14,274 nt of DNA, from NCBI GenBank assembly GCA_030616665.1, contig JAUWWX010000006.1, positions 1-14,274 on the forward strand, given 5' to 3'. The position numbers and the translations under genes were made by a program. A model generated the notes under the pieces. It did not search any database, had not been told where the DNA came from, and saw nothing but the letters and a program-made list of their open reading frames with translations. Source of the DNA: an archaeon. Its GTDB lineage: Archaea; Iainarchaeota; Iainarchaeia; Iainarchaeales; GCA-2688035. Position 1 is the stretch's first letter. Each line of letters opens with the position of its first letter. Below, in pieces: positions 14,107-14,274 of this stretch.

Positions 14107-14117
14107 GATATAAATTT
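14107..14117 (-). promoter_or_regulatory. Probable TATA box of the prenyl-synthase-like gene
   Basis: AAATTTATATC on the minus strand lies about 28-38 bases ahead of the ATG at 14079, fitting an archaeal TATA box and a very short leader. The rest of the 14080-14174 gap shows no other feature. Confidence 0.6.
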
Positions 14118-14174
14118 AACCCGAAAATTTTTCCCCTTGCCCAATTGCCTCCTTTTCCCTTGAACAATTTTTTC

Positions 14175-14273
14175 TTATTGATCCTCTTTTGTTTTTAAAT
14201 AGTTCTCGATTTTTGAAACTAGTTTTTCGCCTTTTATTTCTAGGGATTCTTTTGTGAACCACCCTAATCTATA
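14175..14273 (-). CDS. C-terminal 32 residues of an unidentified protein (cut by the window edge)
   Basis: The frame is open from the right edge to a TAA at 14177-14175. It reads YRLGWFTKESLEIKGEKL, then a Lys/Glu-rich helix-like end. The LGWFTKESL piece faintly recalls the end of Nudix-type proteins (as in isopentenyl diphosphate isomerase or related hydrolases), but 32 residues are too few to assign. It lies upstream of, and in the same direction as, the prenyl-synthase-like gene, with about 95 bases and a promoter between them. Confidence 0.5.
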   Translation of the reverse strand, partial: YRLGWFTKESLEIKGEKLVSKIENYLKTKEDQ

Positions 14274-14274
14274 A

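Noticed and set aside
1..14274. CRISPR arrays, insertion sequences, rRNA genes
   Set aside because: No regularly spaced direct repeats, transposase-like frames or rRNA-like sequence are visible in the window.

Overview
The window reads as chromosomal DNA of an archaeon. The main evidence is a diphthamide synthase (Dph6) domain, a family confined to archaea and eukaryotes. Further support comes from A/T-rich TATA-like boxes about 25-35 bases ahead of several start codons with little or no leader, and from a tRNA-Thr with a U discriminator base. Genes are tightly packed, start and stop codons often touch or overlap, and several proteins are small and basic or divergent. This fits a small-genome (DPANN-type) lineage, but the lineage is an inference and no marker here fixes it.

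Layout. Bases 1-3153 (+) hold the end of purL, then purQ and purM, a purine operon whose first gene is cut by the window edge. Bases 3196-4677 (+) encode a single protein joining an asparagine-synthase-type PP-loop domain to a Dph6 PP-loop domain. Bases 4893-5588 (+) encode a basic protein with two apparent winged-helix DNA-binding segments. The rest is on the minus strand. It holds a CPA2-type cation/proton antiporter with a C-terminal RCK domain (5622-7406), a small basic protein (7459-7746) overlapping the end of cysteinyl-tRNA synthetase (7743-9134), the purE-purC-purB operon (12265 down to 9205), a small nucleotidyltransferase (12366-12872), tRNA-Thr(CGU) (12938-13011), a divergent polyprenyl-synthase-like protein (12997-14079) and the last 32 codons of an unidentified gene at the right edge. 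No gene-free stretch exceeds 300 bases; the longest gap (4678-4892) holds a T-rich tract, a possible coding remnant and a promoter.

How the genes work together. PurL with PurQ converts FGAR to FGAM and PurM closes the ring to AIR. PurE carboxylates or rearranges to CAIR, PurC adds aspartate, and PurB releases fumarate to give AICAR (and also makes AMP from adenylosuccinate). The six enzymes cover a continuous middle run of de novo purine synthesis in two oppositely oriented operons separated by about 6 kb. PurF, PurD, PurN/PurT, PurK and the last two steps are not in view.

The most notable observation is that the purE reading frame resumes, in frame, right after its UAA stop for 59 codons that resemble the end of a second PurE domain and abut the purC start codon. 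A 7-bp inverted repeat lies 5 bases after that UAA. This is either a tandem PurE gene broken by a nonsense change or a recoded stop. Other points of interest are the asparagine synthase-Dph6 fusion, the weakened Asp-rich motifs of the prenyl synthase, the unusual elbow bases of tRNA-Thr, and the overlap of that tRNA with the prenyl synthase stop codon.
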